Source of the DNA: JACCZZ01 sp044227805 | Lineage (GTDB): Bacteria > Bacteroidota > Bacteroidia > Chitinophagales > UBA10324 | Length of the DNA: 27,157 nt | Assembly: GCA_044227805.1 (NCBI GenBank) | Contig: JBGAWA010000062.1 | Location: 1-27,157, forward strand | Direction: 5' to 3' | Shown: piece by piece, positions 1 to 9,469 of the stretch | How the letters are laid out: each line of letters opens with the position of its first letter | How positions within the stretch are numbered: the first letter of the stretch is position 1 | Notes under the pieces: model-generated | The model's database searches: none | What the model saw: only the letters and a program-made list of their open reading frames with translations | Told to the model about the DNA's origin: nothing | Made by a program: the position numbers and the translations under genes

Positions 1-30
1 TGGTGCGTCTACCAATTTCGCCACCCGGGC
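1..30 (-). tRNA. tRNA-Leu, 5' part only (cut by window edge)
   Basis: Read on the minus strand from position 30 downward, the sequence begins with a 7-base acceptor strand GCCCGGG, then TG, and a D-arm with GCG...AATTGGTAGA...CGC, followed by the first bases of the anticodon stem. The D-arm pattern GCGxAAxTGGTAGACGC is typical of class II bacterial tRNA-Leu. The anticodon, variable arm and 3' half lie outside the window, so the isoacceptor cannot be read. Isotype rests on the D-arm pattern alone. Confidence 0.85.
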
Positions 31-65
31 ATTATTACTGAAGCGGAGACTATTTTAGAGCGGGG

Positions 66-73
66 CAAAAGTA
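66..73 (-). promoter_or_regulatory. candidate -7 element upstream of the tRNA-Leu
   Basis: The minus strand reads TACTTTTG here, a match to the Bacteroidota -7 consensus TAnnTTTG, 36 bases before the tRNA 5' end. No convincing TTG -33 element lies at normal spacing, because the upstream DNA is taken up by the terminator stem at 104-133. It would give the tRNA its own promoter just after the upstream operon's terminator. Weak call. Confidence 0.35.
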
Positions 74-95
74 AAAAATCTTTGCACTTCAGACA

Positions 96-133
96 TAAAA
101 AACAAACGCGCGGCAAAAGGTTACCGCGCGTTT
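96..133 (-). terminator. intrinsic terminator of the 157-7685 minus-strand unit
   Basis: A 13-bp stem (104-116 with 121-133, one mismatch) with a four-base loop contains the GC-rich core CGCGCGG. Read on the minus strand, the stem is followed by a T-rich run (TTTGTTTTTT). It starts 23 bases after the stop codon of the 157-2781 gene, so it probably ends transcription of the three-gene secreted-protein unit. Confidence 0.85.
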
Positions 134-156
134 AATCATATCGGAATCAGGCAGGA

Positions 157-2781
157 TTATCTGACCAATGTCAGATTACCTTGCTTGGCAATGGTCAGGC
201 CGGTGGCGGAAGCTATACCTTTGAGGTAGTAAACATATACACCCACCGGTTGTGGCTCTCCTTTGTAAGTGCCATCCCAGCTTAGATTGTCGGGCAAGGG
301 TCCACCAATCACATTTACATTGCTAATGGCAAAAACTTCTTCTCCCCAACGGTTAAATATCCTGAATTCATCAAGATGGGCCAGCCCCAGTATCAGCGGA
401 CGGAAATAGTTATTCCGTGCATCGCCATTTGGTGAGAAAGCCGTCGGGAATTCCACCAGAGGATTAGGGTTAACGGTTATCGTTACACTATCGATGGCCG
501 GGCATCCGTCGGCGGTGGTGATGTACACGATATAAGTAGTAGTTTGATCAGGTGAAGCAATGGGCGTCGCGCTGGTAGGGTTATCCAATCCATCCGATGG
601 AACCCATATATAAGATGCGCCGCCGGTAATGGACAATGTAGTGTAAGTACCCAGGATAATGGTGGTATCAGGGCTGATGAAAATGGGAGGAATAGGAATG
701 ATACTCACTGTCAGGCTATCCTGTCCCACAAAAGGGCAATCATTTACGTTGGTTGCTGAAACAGTATAGGTAGTTGTAACCAATGGTGAAGCGACCGGGT
801 TGGAGATATTTGGGTTGTCAAGCGTTCCGGGCGGTGACCATGAATAGGATGTACCACCCGTTGCCGAAATCTCGACACTGGCCCCCTGGCAAATACTCAC
901 GTCAGGACCGGCAACGATATTAGGGAAAGGTTTCACAAAAACAGTAACTGTGTCTGCAGCGGTACAGGAACCAACCCAGGTAATGAAGATATAGCTTGTA
1001 GTAGAGGCAGGTGATGCAACCGGATTGGAGATAGTGGTGGAGCTTAATCCGTTGGGTGGTGCCCATTGAAAATTTATTCCGCCAGAACCATTGAGTTGCA
1101 CCGATCCCCCCGGACAAATAGTGGTATCGCTGCCCGCATGAGCGATAACAGTATCATATACTTCGATATGAACACTGTCCATGGCCACACATCCAAAACT
1201 GTTGGATATGGATACCGTGTAAGTTACCGTAACATCAGGCCCGGCCAGCGGATTTGAAATACTGGTATTGCTCAAGTTATAGTTGGGCTCCCAATTGAAG
1301 TTGCTGGCACCGGTTGCGGCTGCATTCAATTGAATCTGATCCAGCTTGCAGATGATCGTATCATCAGGAATAGCATTGATGGTTGGGCTTGGGAAAATAT
1401 TAACCACTTCCGAAATGGTATCAATACATCCGGCTTCATTGCCGGCAATCAGCGTTACGGTATAACTTCCCGCTTCATCATAAATATTCGAAGGGTTTTG
1501 CACATTAGCCGTATCGCCATCTCCAAAATCCCAATGCCAGCTATTTACCTCTGTGTAATTTGAAGTAGTGACATCACCAAACTGAACCGGTTGCCCTACA
1601 CAGCCATCAGGCGCCGACATGGCCGCGGTGAAAAAAGGATAAACATAAACATCGCCATAAGCTGTATCGGCGCAGGTACTGCCCGGATTAACATACAGGA
1701 TAATGTGATAGAGCCCTGTATCCGGAAATGTAAATGTGGGATTCATATCAGAACTTGTATCGGACGAAGATGACAAGACTCCGAAATCCCAGAAATAATT
1801 AGTGGCATTCGAGGAGTTATTAGGGAAAGTAAAAGTATAGGTCTGACAAGAGTTGAACACAGCGGGATTGTCTATCGTATTGCTTCCGCCATCAATAGAC
1901 GCCTGCGGACCAATACACTGTGCCACATTGAATTGAAAGTCGCGTTTGTGTTCATCCAGAAACTGACCGTTACGGTATTCAGAAACACAGATACCCACTA
2001 CAAACTGACCGGTGGCTGTTGGGGTAACCGTTAGTTGCCCGGTGGCCGGATCAATGGCCAGTGATGGTGAACCACCCATTGGATTGGACGATGAATACGG
2101 CGCGATAAAGGTTACGAAACTATAAGGAGGCGGACCAGGAGGATTAGGATAAGGGTTCAGCGAGCTGGCTCCGAGATAAGGATCGCAGATGGAATATACC
2201 AAGGAGTCGCCATCAGGGTCGGTGGCGGAATGATCAAAAACCAGCGGTTCTGCCAGACAAATCAATGGTGGTGGAAAATTATTGAAATAGGGGCTGCTGT
2301 TGCATTCAGCGAGATCGGGATCGGGAATATATCCCAGATAAGTAGCGCCGGTGTTATCAGGACTCAGAATATTGTCGATGGAATAATTACGGCAGCAACG
2401 CTGATAGATCATCGTATATCCGCCCGGTGATGGGTCCAGAAACACATTATATTGAAAAATGGCTTCTTCCACACAGATGCCCGGTGGCACAACGAGACAT
2501 GGATTGCCGGAGTTGTTCGGTAGCGTGTCTGATCCGGGAAACGGAATAGGCAGCGTGGCCACTATATTCCCGTTCGCATCAAAAATGAAAACATTGGTAG
2601 GGTTATCGTAAGCGGCCGTACCATTAAAGCAATCACGATAAACCTTTAGCGTAATGAGATACTCATTATTTCCAAGACACTCATAGATCATCTCGCCGCC
2701 TACAATATGCGAAGCTTTGGAAATGACCGGTTGCAGTCCAACAATTGCTATACATAGGATAAAGCGTAAATATTTTTTCAT
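157..2781 (-). CDS. large secreted PKD/Ig-like repeat protein with T9SS type B sorting domain
   Basis: This 874-residue protein has a signal peptide (about 1-23, before SHIVGGE). A cysteine-rich N-terminal domain follows (about 24-290, with KVYRDC, YQRCCRN and VCVSEYRNG-like motifs). Next come two PKD-like domains (about 300-470; second with WHWDFGDGD) and four tandem ~80-residue repeats of the form WxPxxGLxxxxISNPxAxP...TTYTV (about 470-775). The last ~99 residues (FPTAFSPNGDARNNYF, FRIFNRWGEEVF, WDGTYKG, GVYVYYLKG) are the gliding-motility-associated / T9SS type B sorting domain. By family knowledge such proteins are exported by T9SS and held at or released from the cell surface; SprB-type adhesins share this sorting domain. 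It is a close paralog of the gene 29 bases upstream (2811-5420), indicating local duplication. The exact ligand is unknown. Confidence 0.93.
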   Translation of the reverse strand: MKKYLRFILCIAIVGLQPVISKASHIVGGEMIYECLGNNEYLITLKVYRDCFNGTAAYDNPTNVFIFDANGNIVATLPIPFPGSDTLPNNSGNPCLVVPPGICVEEAIFQYNVFLDPSPGGYTMIYQRCCRNYSIDNILSPDNTGATYLGYIPDPDLAECNSSPYFNNFPPPLICLAEPLVFDHSATDPDGDSLVYSICDPYLGASSLNPYPNPPGPPPYSFVTFIAPYSSSNPMGGSPSLAIDPATGQLTVTPTATGQFVVGICVSEYRNGQFLDEHKRDFQFNVAQCIGPQASIDGGSNTIDNPAVFNSCQTYTFTFPNNSSNATNYFWDFGVLSSSSDTSSDMNPTFTFPDTGLYHIILYVNPGSTCADTAYGDVYVYPFFTAAMSAPDGCVGQPVQFGDVTTSNYTEVNSWHWDFGDGDTANVQNPSNIYDEAGSYTVTLIAGNEAGCIDTISEVVNIFPSPTINAIPDDTIICKLDQIQLNAAATGASNFNWEPNYNLSNTSISNPLAGPDVTVTYTVSISNSFGCVAMDSVHIEVYDTVIAHAGSDTTICPGGSVQLNGSGGINFQWAPPNGLSSTTISNPVASPASTTSYIFITWVGSCTAADTVTVFVKPFPNIVAGPDVSICQGASVEISATGGTSYSWSPPGTLDNPNISNPVASPLVTTTYTVSATNVNDCPFVGQDSLTVSIIPIPPIFISPDTTIILGTYTTLSITGGASYIWVPSDGLDNPTSATPIASPDQTTTYIVYITTADGCPAIDSVTITVNPNPLVEFPTAFSPNGDARNNYFRPLILGLAHLDEFRIFNRWGEEVFAISNVNVIGGPLPDNLSWDGTYKGEPQPVGVYVYYLKGIASATGLTIAKQGNLTLVR

Positions 2782-2810
2782 GTGAAAGTCGTTTTTTTCA
2801 ACTCATTTAG

Positions 2811-5420
2811 TCAACGTAATAATACAACATTTCCTTTTAGGAAGTATGTCTTGCCGGTCGATAGAGATTTTCCTGAAAGCACATAGACATAGGTTCCGAT
2901 AGCTTCTTCTTTCCCTTGATAAGTGCCATCCCATCCGATGTTTATGTCGGTGCCAACAAATACCATTTCACCCCAACGGTTAAATACTTTAAAACTTTCC
3001 AGTTCAAACATACCAAGCACCACCGGCAGGAACCTGTCATTTAACCCATCACTGTTAGGAGTGAATGCATTGGGAAATACAACCAGCGGATCATCTATCA
3101 CCGTAACTTTAAGTGATTCCGTCAGCGGACAGCCTTCCGTGGTGATGGCACTAACAGTATATTCCGTAGTAACCAACGGTGTAGCAACCGGGTTAAAAAT
3201 GAAAGGATCACTCAGTGATTCAACCGGTGACCAGCTGTAAGTATCGGCACCATAAGCATGCAAGGTTGCGGAAGTGCCAAGGTAAATGGTTGTGTCGGGT
3301 GTTACCGACAACGGTGCAGGCGCAATCACCAATACGGTTACGGAATCATAAACAATGACAGGGCAACTATTAGCATCAGATGCCTCCAGATGATAAACGG
3401 TGGTAGCCGTCGGATTAGCAAAAACGCTGTCAGCTGCCGGGTCGCTCAAGGCAACATCAGGGCTCCAGGAATAACTTGTACCACAGCAAGCGGTCAACAA
3501 TGCTGTATCACCTATGCAAATCGTTTCATCGTTACCCGCAGCAATTACCGGATCGGGTTTCACCAGTATCTGAATCTCATCTGTGTCAATACACGAACCG
3601 ATAAATGTTGTCATCACATACGTTACCGATGAGCCGGGCTGGGCCAATGGATCCGGAATATCATCAGCCGACAGTCCCGCTGACGGTGACCAGCTGAAAT
3701 AAACACCACCGGTACCATGCAGTTGCAAGATGTCGCCGGGGCAAATGGTTGTATCATTTCCTGCAAAAGCAATCACGGTGTCGTACACGTTGACCTGGAG
3801 TCCGGCAGTATCCACACATCCCCACTGATTGGTTACCGTGAGCAGATAATGTGTATCCACATCAGGGCTTGCCAGCGGTGTTTGCAAGGTGTCGTTGTTC
3901 AATCCATAATCCGGGCTCCAGCTATAACTGCCAATACCAGCGCCAAGCAGTTTAATGGTATCGAGTGAACAAATAATTGTGTCAGGATAGGCCGTTGCTT
4001 CCGGTTTTTCATGAATGGTAATAAAACCTAATGTGGTATCAAGACAACCCAGATCAGTGCCAACCACTAACTGCACATAATAAGTGCCTGTTGTATCAAA
4101 TGCAAACAACGGATTCTGATCAAAGGAATTTCCCAGGCTGCCAAAGCTCCAGAACCAGTAATTGATATTGCCTACACCACTTGTTGAAAGATCTGTAAAC
4201 TGCAGCGAATCAATCACACAGCCATTGGGAAACAGGAATTGTCCATCCAGAACCGGATAGACATAAACGATACCATACGCAGTATCGCCGCAGGTAGAGC
4301 CCGGGTTGGCAATCAGCGTTACCGTATAAATGCCGGTATCGGGAAAAGTATAAACCGGTACTTCAAGGTTGGATGTATCATTCGTAAGACCGGGAACACC
4401 GAAATCCCAGTGATACGATGTGGCATTATTAGAATTGTTGGGAAAATAAAAAGTAAAGCCATCACATGAATTAAAAAGCGCCGGGCTGTTCACGGTATTG
4501 CTTCCGCCATTGATGGAGGCTGATGCATTGTTGCAGTTGGTAACATTAAATTGAAAATCGCGCCGGTGGACTGACAGCAGATTGCCGTTGCGGTATTCAC
4601 TCACACAAACGCCAACCACATATTGACCAATGGCTGTTGGTGTCACTGTTAGTTCGCCCGTTACCGGATCAATAGCCATTGGCGGTGCGCCACCCATCGG
4701 ATTATCATAGGAATAAGGAGCAATAAAATTGACGTTGTTATAATTTATGGGAGGGCTTCCTGGCGTCGGCTGAGGGTTGAAGGAAGTGGCTCCATCATAC
4801 GGATAGCACAGCTCATATACGAGAGTATCTCCATCAGGATCAACGGCGGAATGATCAAAAACAAATGGTGTATTGATGCAGATGATGGTAGGTGGAAAGT
4901 TCACGAAGTAGGGGCTGCTGTTGCAATCCGCCAGTGCCGACCCGGGAATGGTAGCCTCATAGGTAGCTCCGGTATTCGCCGGATCAACAATGTTTACAAT
5001 GGTTGAATTGCGGCAACAACGCTGATAGATCATCCTGTAACCTCCAACAGTTGGAGGCAGATGTACCTGCTTGGTAAAAATTGCTTCTTCCACACATATA
5101 TTAGGCGGAACAATCAGGCAGGGATTGCCGGTATTGTTAGGCAGTTCATCAGCACCGGGAAAAGTAATAGAAAGTGAAGTGAACAGCTGATTCGTTGTGT
5201 TGTCATAAATAAAAATATACGTAGGGTTGTCATAAGGTGCCTGCCCGTTATAGCAGTCCCTGTAAACTTTCAAGGTAACCTGGTAATTATCGTTTCCATT
5301 GCAGGCATATGAAAGTTCACCACCGATAATATGCGATGAATAGGAATAAAAGGGTAACACCGACAATAATGCCGCAGCAAGCAGATACTTCCAACCTGTG
5401 GCGCGTAGAAAGTGTTGCAT
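2811..5420 (-). CDS. large secreted PKD/Ig-like repeat protein with T9SS type B sorting domain (paralog)
   Basis: This 869-residue protein has the same domain order as its downstream neighbour. It has a signal peptide (about 1-28, before SHIIGGE) and the cysteine-rich N-terminal domain with KVYRDC, YQRCCRN and VCVSEYRNG. Two PKD-like regions follow (YHWDFGVPG; YWFWSFGS), then four WSPxxGLSxxxxxxPxAxP repeats. Residues ~781-869 are the type B sorting domain (FPNAFTPNSDGLNDRF, FKVFNRWGEMVF, WDGTYQGKEEAIGTYVYVL). The gap to the upstream FG-GAP gene is 45 bases and to the downstream paralog 29 bases, so all three are probably one transcript. Both paralogs keep the same cysteines in the N-terminal domain, which suggests a conserved disulfide-stabilised fold. 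Role inferred: surface adhesion or matrix component; substrate unknown. Confidence 0.93.
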   Translation of the reverse strand: MQHFLRATGWKYLLAAALLSVLPFYSYSSHIIGGELSYACNGNDNYQVTLKVYRDCYNGQAPYDNPTYIFIYDNTTNQLFTSLSITFPGADELPNNTGNPCLIVPPNICVEEAIFTKQVHLPPTVGGYRMIYQRCCRNSTIVNIVDPANTGATYEATIPGSALADCNSSPYFVNFPPTIICINTPFVFDHSAVDPDGDTLVYELCYPYDGATSFNPQPTPGSPPINYNNVNFIAPYSYDNPMGGAPPMAIDPVTGELTVTPTAIGQYVVGVCVSEYRNGNLLSVHRRDFQFNVTNCNNASASINGGSNTVNSPALFNSCDGFTFYFPNNSNNATSYHWDFGVPGLTNDTSNLEVPVYTFPDTGIYTVTLIANPGSTCGDTAYGIVYVYPVLDGQFLFPNGCVIDSLQFTDLSTSGVGNINYWFWSFGSLGNSFDQNPLFAFDTTGTYYVQLVVGTDLGCLDTTLGFITIHEKPEATAYPDTIICSLDTIKLLGAGIGSYSWSPDYGLNNDTLQTPLASPDVDTHYLLTVTNQWGCVDTAGLQVNVYDTVIAFAGNDTTICPGDILQLHGTGGVYFSWSPSAGLSADDIPDPLAQPGSSVTYVMTTFIGSCIDTDEIQILVKPDPVIAAGNDETICIGDTALLTACCGTSYSWSPDVALSDPAADSVFANPTATTVYHLEASDANSCPVIVYDSVTVLVIAPAPLSVTPDTTIYLGTSATLHAYGADTYSWSPVESLSDPFIFNPVATPLVTTEYTVSAITTEGCPLTESLKVTVIDDPLVVFPNAFTPNSDGLNDRFLPVVLGMFELESFKVFNRWGEMVFVGTDINIGWDGTYQGKEEAIGTYVYVLSGKSLSTGKTYFLKGNVVLLR

Positions 5421-5465
5421 CTTTTAAATTGAACGTCGCCAAGTTAGCGATTCTTTGTTGAGTTA

Positions 5466-7685
5466 TCAGCGACTGATCAGCAGTTTACCAACAAAGTTGT
5501 TTTTTTTCGTGGTGAGCCGGACGAAGTAAACGCCGGACGGTAATGCAGACACATCCATTAGCAGCGAATTTCCGGTGTCGTAAAAATTTTGCGTAAGCAC
5601 CGTTTCCCCCAAACTATTTGACAATAAGAGCGAGCCCGCAACATGATAGACAGTGGAAGGAACGGTGAGAATAACTTCGTGACGGGCAGGATTGGGAAAG
5701 AGCCGCAAGGCTGCATCAGCATGCAGTAAGGGAGCTGAAACATTGGGTGCCTGGTTATAATAGGTTACACCGCCGCGATAGTTGCCAACCAACAACTCCA
5801 GCTTACCATCGTTATCCGCATCGGCGCCTGAAACAGTAGAACGGAGACCCTGGTAAATCTCAGCATACGTTGAATCCGTTTTCAGAAAAGTTCCCTCCAG
5901 GTTATTATCAATATTGGTGTATTGAAAAATAAAACCGCGCTCACAACCTACAAACAAGGTGTAAGGATCGCCCGGCAGCAGTTGCGCGAGGAATGGAGCA
6001 CTGTACCCGGTAGTATAGCCTGGCTGGCGAACATCCACCTCACCGAAAAAATTATCAGCGGTGACAAAGACAGGATTGGCGGCAGTTCCGGTATTCTGAA
6101 AATAATTGAGGTTTCCGTCCCGCTCTCCTATCAACAAATCAATAAGTCCGTCATGATTTACATCCACGAGTTGCGGAGTGCTGAAGTTTCCCACATCAAT
6201 ACCTGCATAATTCTGTGCTATGAAAACAAAATTTGCAGCCGCACCAGCGGCTGCGGTATTGCGGAAGAATAATAATGTTCCATCATCCCTTCCGGTAATC
6301 ATATCGGCATCTCCATCACCATCAAGATCCGCAAATGTTGGACAGACAGACTTTACAGCCAGAGACCGGATATCGGCATAATCATCAGTCATCAGCTCAA
6401 ACGATGGCGTATTGGCTGTGCCGGTGTTGCGGTAATAGGAAAGTTGTCCTTCGTAAATTCCCGGAGCAGTCAGATTGAAATAACCATAATTGCCCACCAT
6501 CAGATCTTTCAGACCATCATTATCCGCGTCAAAAAATACAGGATAGGCGCCTTCTCCCACATCAATCATGTCGGAAATCAAAAAATTTTTCGACTGAAAA
6601 TCAAAATCGGCCGTAGTGCTGTTTCCCTTGTTGCGATAATACCATGCACAATTATAATTTTCAGTTCCCTGCTGATTATTGGGTGCGACTATAAGATCTT
6701 TCAATCCGTCATTGTTCATGTCCATTAAAAAGGCAGCCGGGAAAGTATATACATCGGCACTGATGTTATAGGAAGGAAAAAGTGTATCGAGGCTGGTGAT
6801 GTTGGCGTTGGAAGTGGTTCCGCCATTGTGCAGATAAACGATATTCGAAAATGAAATGTCGCCGGTGATAAGTTCCACATCATTGTCGCCGTCATTGTCA
6901 AATGCCAGCAACGTGGATCCGGTATGGCGAAGATCTCTTGTGTCATTCCTTTTATGTTCGCCTCCGGTCAGAAAGGGACAAGGCACATTGAGCGAATCGG
7001 CGCGCACAAAACCACTTTCAAAAAAATCTCCCCAGCACTGATCAACCGGTTTATAGGTTAAGTCATTGCAGCCATGGCCGTCTTCCTGCGACTGGTTCTC
7101 ATAATAGATTACGTAGCCCCCATTTTGTTGAAACGTAAGAATGTCGATATCACCATCATGGTTTACGTCAACGATGGCAGGTATATCAACGGCGCTGACA
7201 AATAGGTTTACCTGGAAAGAATTAAAGGGATATTCAAGCAGGTCGTCGGCCAGTTGAAACTGGATAACATTATCCTGGTTGAAGGATCCATTAAAAACAC
7301 GAATACCGGTGGCAGGGTTATGTGTATGCGTGAAGATATCGGCAATGCCGTCGCAGTTGTAATCTATCATCAGTGCCCAGTTTTCCAAGGTCGGAAAATT
7401 CACTTTGTATTCAGGGTTGTAGGTATAGTCCTCTGTGTCAGGTGTTCCATGGTTGATAAAAGTGTAGATGTTATTTCCGGTGCGGTCGAAGACAAAAAGA
7501 TCACTGATGCCATCGTTGTTCAGATCGACAGCCGAGAATTGAGCATTATTAAGTCCGCCGACCCATGGATATTTCATCGCGACACCTCCAGCATTTTTAA
7601 CCACGACATTCTGGTCTATCACATATTGCGCTGATGCAACAGTGCAGCAAAAAATGAAAACAACAATCAGAAAGCGCATTCGCAT
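5466..7685 (-). CDS. secreted FG-GAP/VCBS repeat protein with T9SS type A sorting domain
   Basis: This 739-residue protein has a signal peptide (about 1-19, before QYVID). Nine calcium-loop motifs of the DxNxDG / DxDxDG type start near residues 54, 108, 173, 263, 322, 387, 453, 508 and 622, each followed by a hydrophobic strand such as DLLIGERDG or DLMVGNYG. This spacing is that of an FG-GAP/VCBS beta-propeller, as in integrin-alpha-like bacterial surface proteins. From ~660 on, LRLFPNPARHEVILTV and LPSGVYFVRLTTKKNNFVGKLLISR-type sequence form a T9SS type A sorting domain. It is the first gene of the minus-strand unit, 45 bases ahead of the first type B paralog. The repeats imply calcium-dependent folding; the ligand is not known. 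Confidence 0.92.
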   Translation of the reverse strand: MRMRFLIVVFIFCCTVASAQYVIDQNVVVKNAGGVAMKYPWVGGLNNAQFSAVDLNNDGISDLFVFDRTGNNIYTFINHGTPDTEDYTYNPEYKVNFPTLENWALMIDYNCDGIADIFTHTHNPATGIRVFNGSFNQDNVIQFQLADDLLEYPFNSFQVNLFVSAVDIPAIVDVNHDGDIDILTFQQNGGYVIYYENQSQEDGHGCNDLTYKPVDQCWGDFFESGFVRADSLNVPCPFLTGGEHKRNDTRDLRHTGSTLLAFDNDGDNDVELITGDISFSNIVYLHNGGTTSNANITSLDTLFPSYNISADVYTFPAAFLMDMNNDGLKDLIVAPNNQQGTENYNCAWYYRNKGNSTTADFDFQSKNFLISDMIDVGEGAYPVFFDADNDGLKDLMVGNYGYFNLTAPGIYEGQLSYYRNTGTANTPSFELMTDDYADIRSLAVKSVCPTFADLDGDGDADMITGRDDGTLLFFRNTAAAGAAANFVFIAQNYAGIDVGNFSTPQLVDVNHDGLIDLLIGERDGNLNYFQNTGTAANPVFVTADNFFGEVDVRQPGYTTGYSAPFLAQLLPGDPYTLFVGCERGFIFQYTNIDNNLEGTFLKTDSTYAEIYQGLRSTVSGADADNDGKLELLVGNYRGGVTYYNQAPNVSAPLLHADAALRLFPNPARHEVILTVPSTVYHVAGSLLLSNSLGETVLTQNFYDTGNSLLMDVSALPSGVYFVRLTTKKNNFVGKLLISR

Positions 7686-7792
7686 CAGGCAGGATATTTA
7701 TTGAAGGTGGAAAATTAGGCAAAAGCAGGGACAGCATAACGAACCAGCAATCAGCAAGCTGAAATCCATTGGCCTTATTGATTCTCAAAAAT

Positions 7793-7832
7793 AAACCGGC
7801 AACAGCAAATTGTTTTTTGCTATTGCCGGTTT
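7793..7832 (-). terminator. intrinsic terminator after the 7868-9415 gene
   Basis: A 17-bp inverted repeat (7793-7809 with 7816-7832) pairs AAACCGGCAA...AGCAAA with its complement, with one mismatch and a short loop. Read on the minus strand it is followed by TATTTTTGAG. It lies 35 bases past the stop codon of the 7868-9415 gene and separates that gene from the secreted-protein unit starting at 7685. Confidence 0.85.
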
Positions 7833-7867
7833 AATTGTTGCGGAAGTGATGCAAGTGCTGTGAAGGT

Positions 7868-9415
7868 CTAATTCACCACCAACTTCTTACTAATCGCTTT
7901 CACACCGTCCTGTAATCTCACATAGTAAATGCCGGCGGGCAGCGATACATCAAAATTCTTCATCAAAGTGCCGGAGGTATTCATGTTTTCCTGATGCACC
8001 AATCGTCCCATCATATCAACTAGCTCTAAACGGTAGCTGGCTGGCGGCAAATTATACATGGCTACACTGAACTGACCATCAGAAGGGTTGGGCGCAATGA
8101 ATAGGGATGGTTCTTTTCCGGTTGCAGTGATGGCAGTGGGAAACGACTCGGTGAGCAACACATCATCAACATAAAAATCCGCATCCTGGTAATCATAGGC
8201 AAAAGCGAAAAAATCAATACCGCCGGCTGCTTTTACCGAAGACGTTCCCAATGCACCGCTTGACCATTGCCAGGTATGAACCGAGTTGCCATTAATCCAC
8301 AATTCACCGAGGTCATTGATGAGATCCATTTTCACTTTAACATCCGTCCAGCTGTCGGGCGTGTAGGAAACGCTGGCAGCATTGGCGCCGCCGGCATTTA
8401 TGTTTCCCCCTCCTGCATTGTCGAAATAAATTTCAAACATCCAACCTACTCCTGGCACCGAACTCTGTTGAATATTAAAATAACCGCCTGCCCCGCTTAC
8501 CATGTACATTTTTAAACTAAAGTCATATACTCCCGTCGTGTAGTTCTGCGGGAATGGCAGAATTAGGTCTGTTGGGCCGGTATTGCCAACTATGTGAACT
8601 GAATTTATGCCGCTGCTTGCCTGAGCATTGCTGACATCGGCATCCTCTGCTGCGGTGCCACCTGACCAGGTTGTCCATAGATCAGAATTGGCGGCGAGTA
8701 GTTGATCAGCAAAATAGCTTTCAAAGGTTTCGGTAATAATGGATGGAGTGGCTACCTTAATCAGCACTACATCATCAATATAAAAATCAGGCGCTGCCAC
8801 ACCGTCCGCATAGGAAAATATATCAATGCCCCCCATCGAATTAACCGTTTCGGCACCGTTTTCACCTATTGACCACTGCCAGGTATAAACCAAAGTGGAG
8901 TTAATATAAGCTTCCCCCTGATCCTCGTCTAAGTTGGCTCTCACTAATACAGATGTCCATCCATTGGGTGTATACGTGATGTCTTGTGTTGCGCCGCCGC
9001 CGGCAACATAACCGGTGCCGCCGCTGCCAAAATAAGCGCTGAACTTCCAGCCATCTCCCGGCGTGGAACTTTGCTGAATGTTAAAATAACCACCCTTACC
9101 ACTGGTGATATAGATTTTAAGGCTGAAGTCATATACACCGGATGTATAATTTTCCGGGAAAGGAAGAATGAGGTCCGTAGGCCCGCCGTTGGCAGAGCCG
9201 GTCACATGAACTGAATTGGTGCCGGTTGTTGCCTGGGCATTGCTGATAGGGGCGTCTTCACCAGCCACACCACCCGACCAGGTCGTCCAAAGGTCTGAAT
9301 TGGCGGCCAGTAATGCACCCGCCGTGTAACTCTCAAAGTCGTCGGAGATGATGGTTGTCTGGGACAAACCAACTAAAGGCAATCCCGCAATTGCCAGCAG
9401 TAAAATTTTTTTCAT
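7868..9415 (-). CDS. secreted protein with two tandem ~195-residue jellyroll-like domains and T9SS type A sorting domain
   Basis: This 515-residue protein has a signal peptide (about 1-19). Two strongly similar domains occupy residues ~23-220 and ~227-421. Both carry FESY, AANSDLWTTWSGG, GPTDLILPFP, GVYDFSLK, GGYFNIQQSS, TWQWS and DFYxDDVxL in the same order. The pattern of short beta-strands ending in a FYIDDVVL-type strand resembles LamG/concanavalin-like or carbohydrate-binding jellyroll folds; that fold is inference. Residues ~436-515 (FIAPNPSDGQFSV, LPAGIYYVRLQDG, KKLVVN) are a T9SS type A sorting domain. It has its own promoter (9438-9469) and terminator (7793-7832), so it is transcribed alone. 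No catalytic motif was seen, so a binding role is more likely than an enzyme. Confidence 0.9.
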   Translation of the reverse strand: MKKILLLAIAGLPLVGLSQTTIISDDFESYTAGALLAANSDLWTTWSGGVAGEDAPISNAQATTGTNSVHVTGSANGGPTDLILPFPENYTSGVYDFSLKIYITSGKGGYFNIQQSSTPGDGWKFSAYFGSGGTGYVAGGGATQDITYTPNGWTSVLVRANLDEDQGEAYINSTLVYTWQWSIGENGAETVNSMGGIDIFSYADGVAAPDFYIDDVVLIKVATPSIITETFESYFADQLLAANSDLWTTWSGGTAAEDADVSNAQASSGINSVHIVGNTGPTDLILPFPQNYTTGVYDFSLKMYMVSGAGGYFNIQQSSVPGVGWMFEIYFDNAGGGNINAGGANAASVSYTPDSWTDVKVKMDLINDLGELWINGNSVHTWQWSSGALGTSSVKAAGGIDFFAFAYDYQDADFYVDDVLLTESFPTAITATGKEPSLFIAPNPSDGQFSVAMYNLPPASYRLELVDMMGRLVHQENMNTSGTLMKNFDVSLPAGIYYVRLQDGVKAISKKLVVN

Positions 9416-9437
9416 GATGGTTGGATTTTGGTTCTAC

Positions 9438-9469
9438 CAAATATAAAAATTAATAAACGTGTGTGCAAT
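9438..9469 (-). promoter_or_regulatory. Bacteroidota-type promoter for the 7868-9415 gene
   Basis: On the minus strand ATTG (9469-9466) is followed after 20 bases by TATATTTG (9445-9438), an exact match to the -7 consensus TAnnTTTG with a TTG -33 element at accepted spacing. Transcription would begin close to 9430, leaving a leader of roughly 15 bases before the ATG at 9415. Confidence 0.7.
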
